Origin: Streptomyces sp. LX-29
Lineage (GTDB): Bacteria > Actinomycetota > Actinomycetes > Streptomycetales > Streptomycetaceae
Length of the DNA: 64,000 nt
NCBI RefSeq assembly: GCF_029541745.1
Contig: NZ_CP089746.1
Span: 4,535,559-4,599,558, forward strand
Direction of reading: 5' to 3'
A model generated the notes under the pieces. That model did no database searches, was not told the origin of the DNA, and was given only the letters and a program-made list of their open reading frames with translations. The position numbers were made by a program, and so were the translations under genes. Shown here piece by piece: positions 63,603 to 64,000 of this stretch (position 1 is the stretch's first letter; each line of letters begins with the position of its first letter).

Positions 63603-64000
63603 TCAGCCCGCGGTCGCGGTCGTCTCGGGCGCCGGCACGGAAGTCGTCGCCGGGGCGCCCGTGGCGGCCGTCGCCGCCGGCTTGACCTTCGCGTACGTAC
63701 GGCCGGCGGCCGCCGCGGCGGCGATGCGGCCCATGGCCTCGTCCCTGTCGCAGGCGTGCGCGCCCAGCGAGCGCTGGCGGGCCACGATGCCGCGCTCGGC
63801 GCGCATCAGCCGCCAGCCGCGGCGCACCAGATAGCCGGCGGGCTTGCGGCCCTCGCGCAGATCGCGGATCAGCCGCCGCCGGAAGGTGGTGCCGGGCCGG
63901 CCGCGCAGACACAACGCGTCCGCCAGCACGCCCAGCCGCTGGCAGCGCTCGATGATGTCCGCGGCGAAGATCCCCTCGGCGATGAAGAGCGGCGTGCGGC
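63603..64000 (-). CDS. Uridine-kinase-like protein (5' end beyond window)
   Basis: C-terminal part, about 132 residues, of a P-loop nucleoside kinase-like protein. The visible start is RTPLFIAEGIFAADIIERCQ, which matches the strand carrying the family's acidic residue, followed by LGVLADALCLRGRPGTTFRR and RLIRDLREGRKPAGYLVRRG, the lid-type Arg-rich segment of uridine kinases. A C-terminal Ala/Thr-rich tail ends at 63603. The Walker A region lies outside the window. The substrate is uncertain; uridine kinase is the best guess. Confidence 0.75.
   Translation of the reverse strand, partial: RTPLFIAEGIFAADIIERCQRLGVLADALCLRGRPGTTFRRRLIRDLREGRKPAGYLVRRGWRLMRAERGIVARQRSLGAHACDRDEAMGRIAAAAAAGRTYAKVKPAATAATGAPATTSVPAPETTATAG

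Overview
High-GC actinobacterial chromosome, almost certainly Streptomyces: strong GC at third codon positions, many GTG starts, weak or absent Shine-Dalgarno sequences at several promoters, one TTA codon (bldA type), and a gene order that I recall as matching the S. coelicolor sdh to afsQ/sigQ region (about SCO4855-SCO4908; from memory, not checked). Fifty-eight protein-coding genes, plus one fragment, and two insertion sequences are supported. No tRNA, rRNA or CRISPR was seen.

Layout. 1-7.4 kb: a partial response regulator, an MMPL exporter, an orphan peptide-binding protein carrying a TTA codon, an alpha/beta hydrolase behind a MerR-type promoter, an RsbW-like ATPase and a VanZ-RDD membrane protein. 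7.4-12.3 kb: an IS30 element sitting inside the terminator hairpin of the sdhCDAB operon. 12.4-24.5 kb: an internally deleted OHCU decarboxylase-like gene, a GH20 hexosaminidase, a DUF4328-type protein, an ECF sigma factor with a membrane partner, an L,D-transpeptidase, a stand-alone methylmalonyl-CoA mutase catalytic subunit, an imine-reductase-like enzyme and an amidase. 24.5-27.4 kb: gluconate regulator, kinase and permease. 27.6-29.8 kb: a flavin monooxygenase and its divergent TetR repressor with twin operators.

29.9-41.6 kb is a nonulosonic acid (sialic acid/Kdn) cell-surface polymer locus. One arm (minus) holds a GT2 glycosyltransferase, a polysialyltransferase-like enzyme and an acyltransferase. 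The other (plus) holds a DUF6716-like glycosyltransferase, a CMP-nonulosonate synthetase fused to a HAD phosphatase, the synthase NeuB, and a sialyltransferase-like enzyme. Both the synthetase and the last sialyltransferase are split by very large low-complexity insertions. An IS110 element with a plausible bridge-RNA region has landed in the minus arm.

41.7-56.6 kb is a nucleoside salvage region: an M20 amidohydrolase, then a BMP-type binding protein, ABC ATPase, two permeases, cytidine deaminase, thymidine phosphorylase and, further on, adenosine deaminase. Three of its promoters share the same palindrome (ATCTAC-R-CGCGT core), pointing to a local regulon. A collagen-like protein pair, an MFS/LysR pair and a serine-less hydrolase are interspersed. 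56.6-64 kb: small secreted and lipoproteins, PspC and VanZ proteins, then the AfsQ1/AfsQ2/lipoprotein operon divergent from sigQ with an AfsQ1-type direct repeat in the shared promoter, ending in a partial uridine-kinase-like gene.
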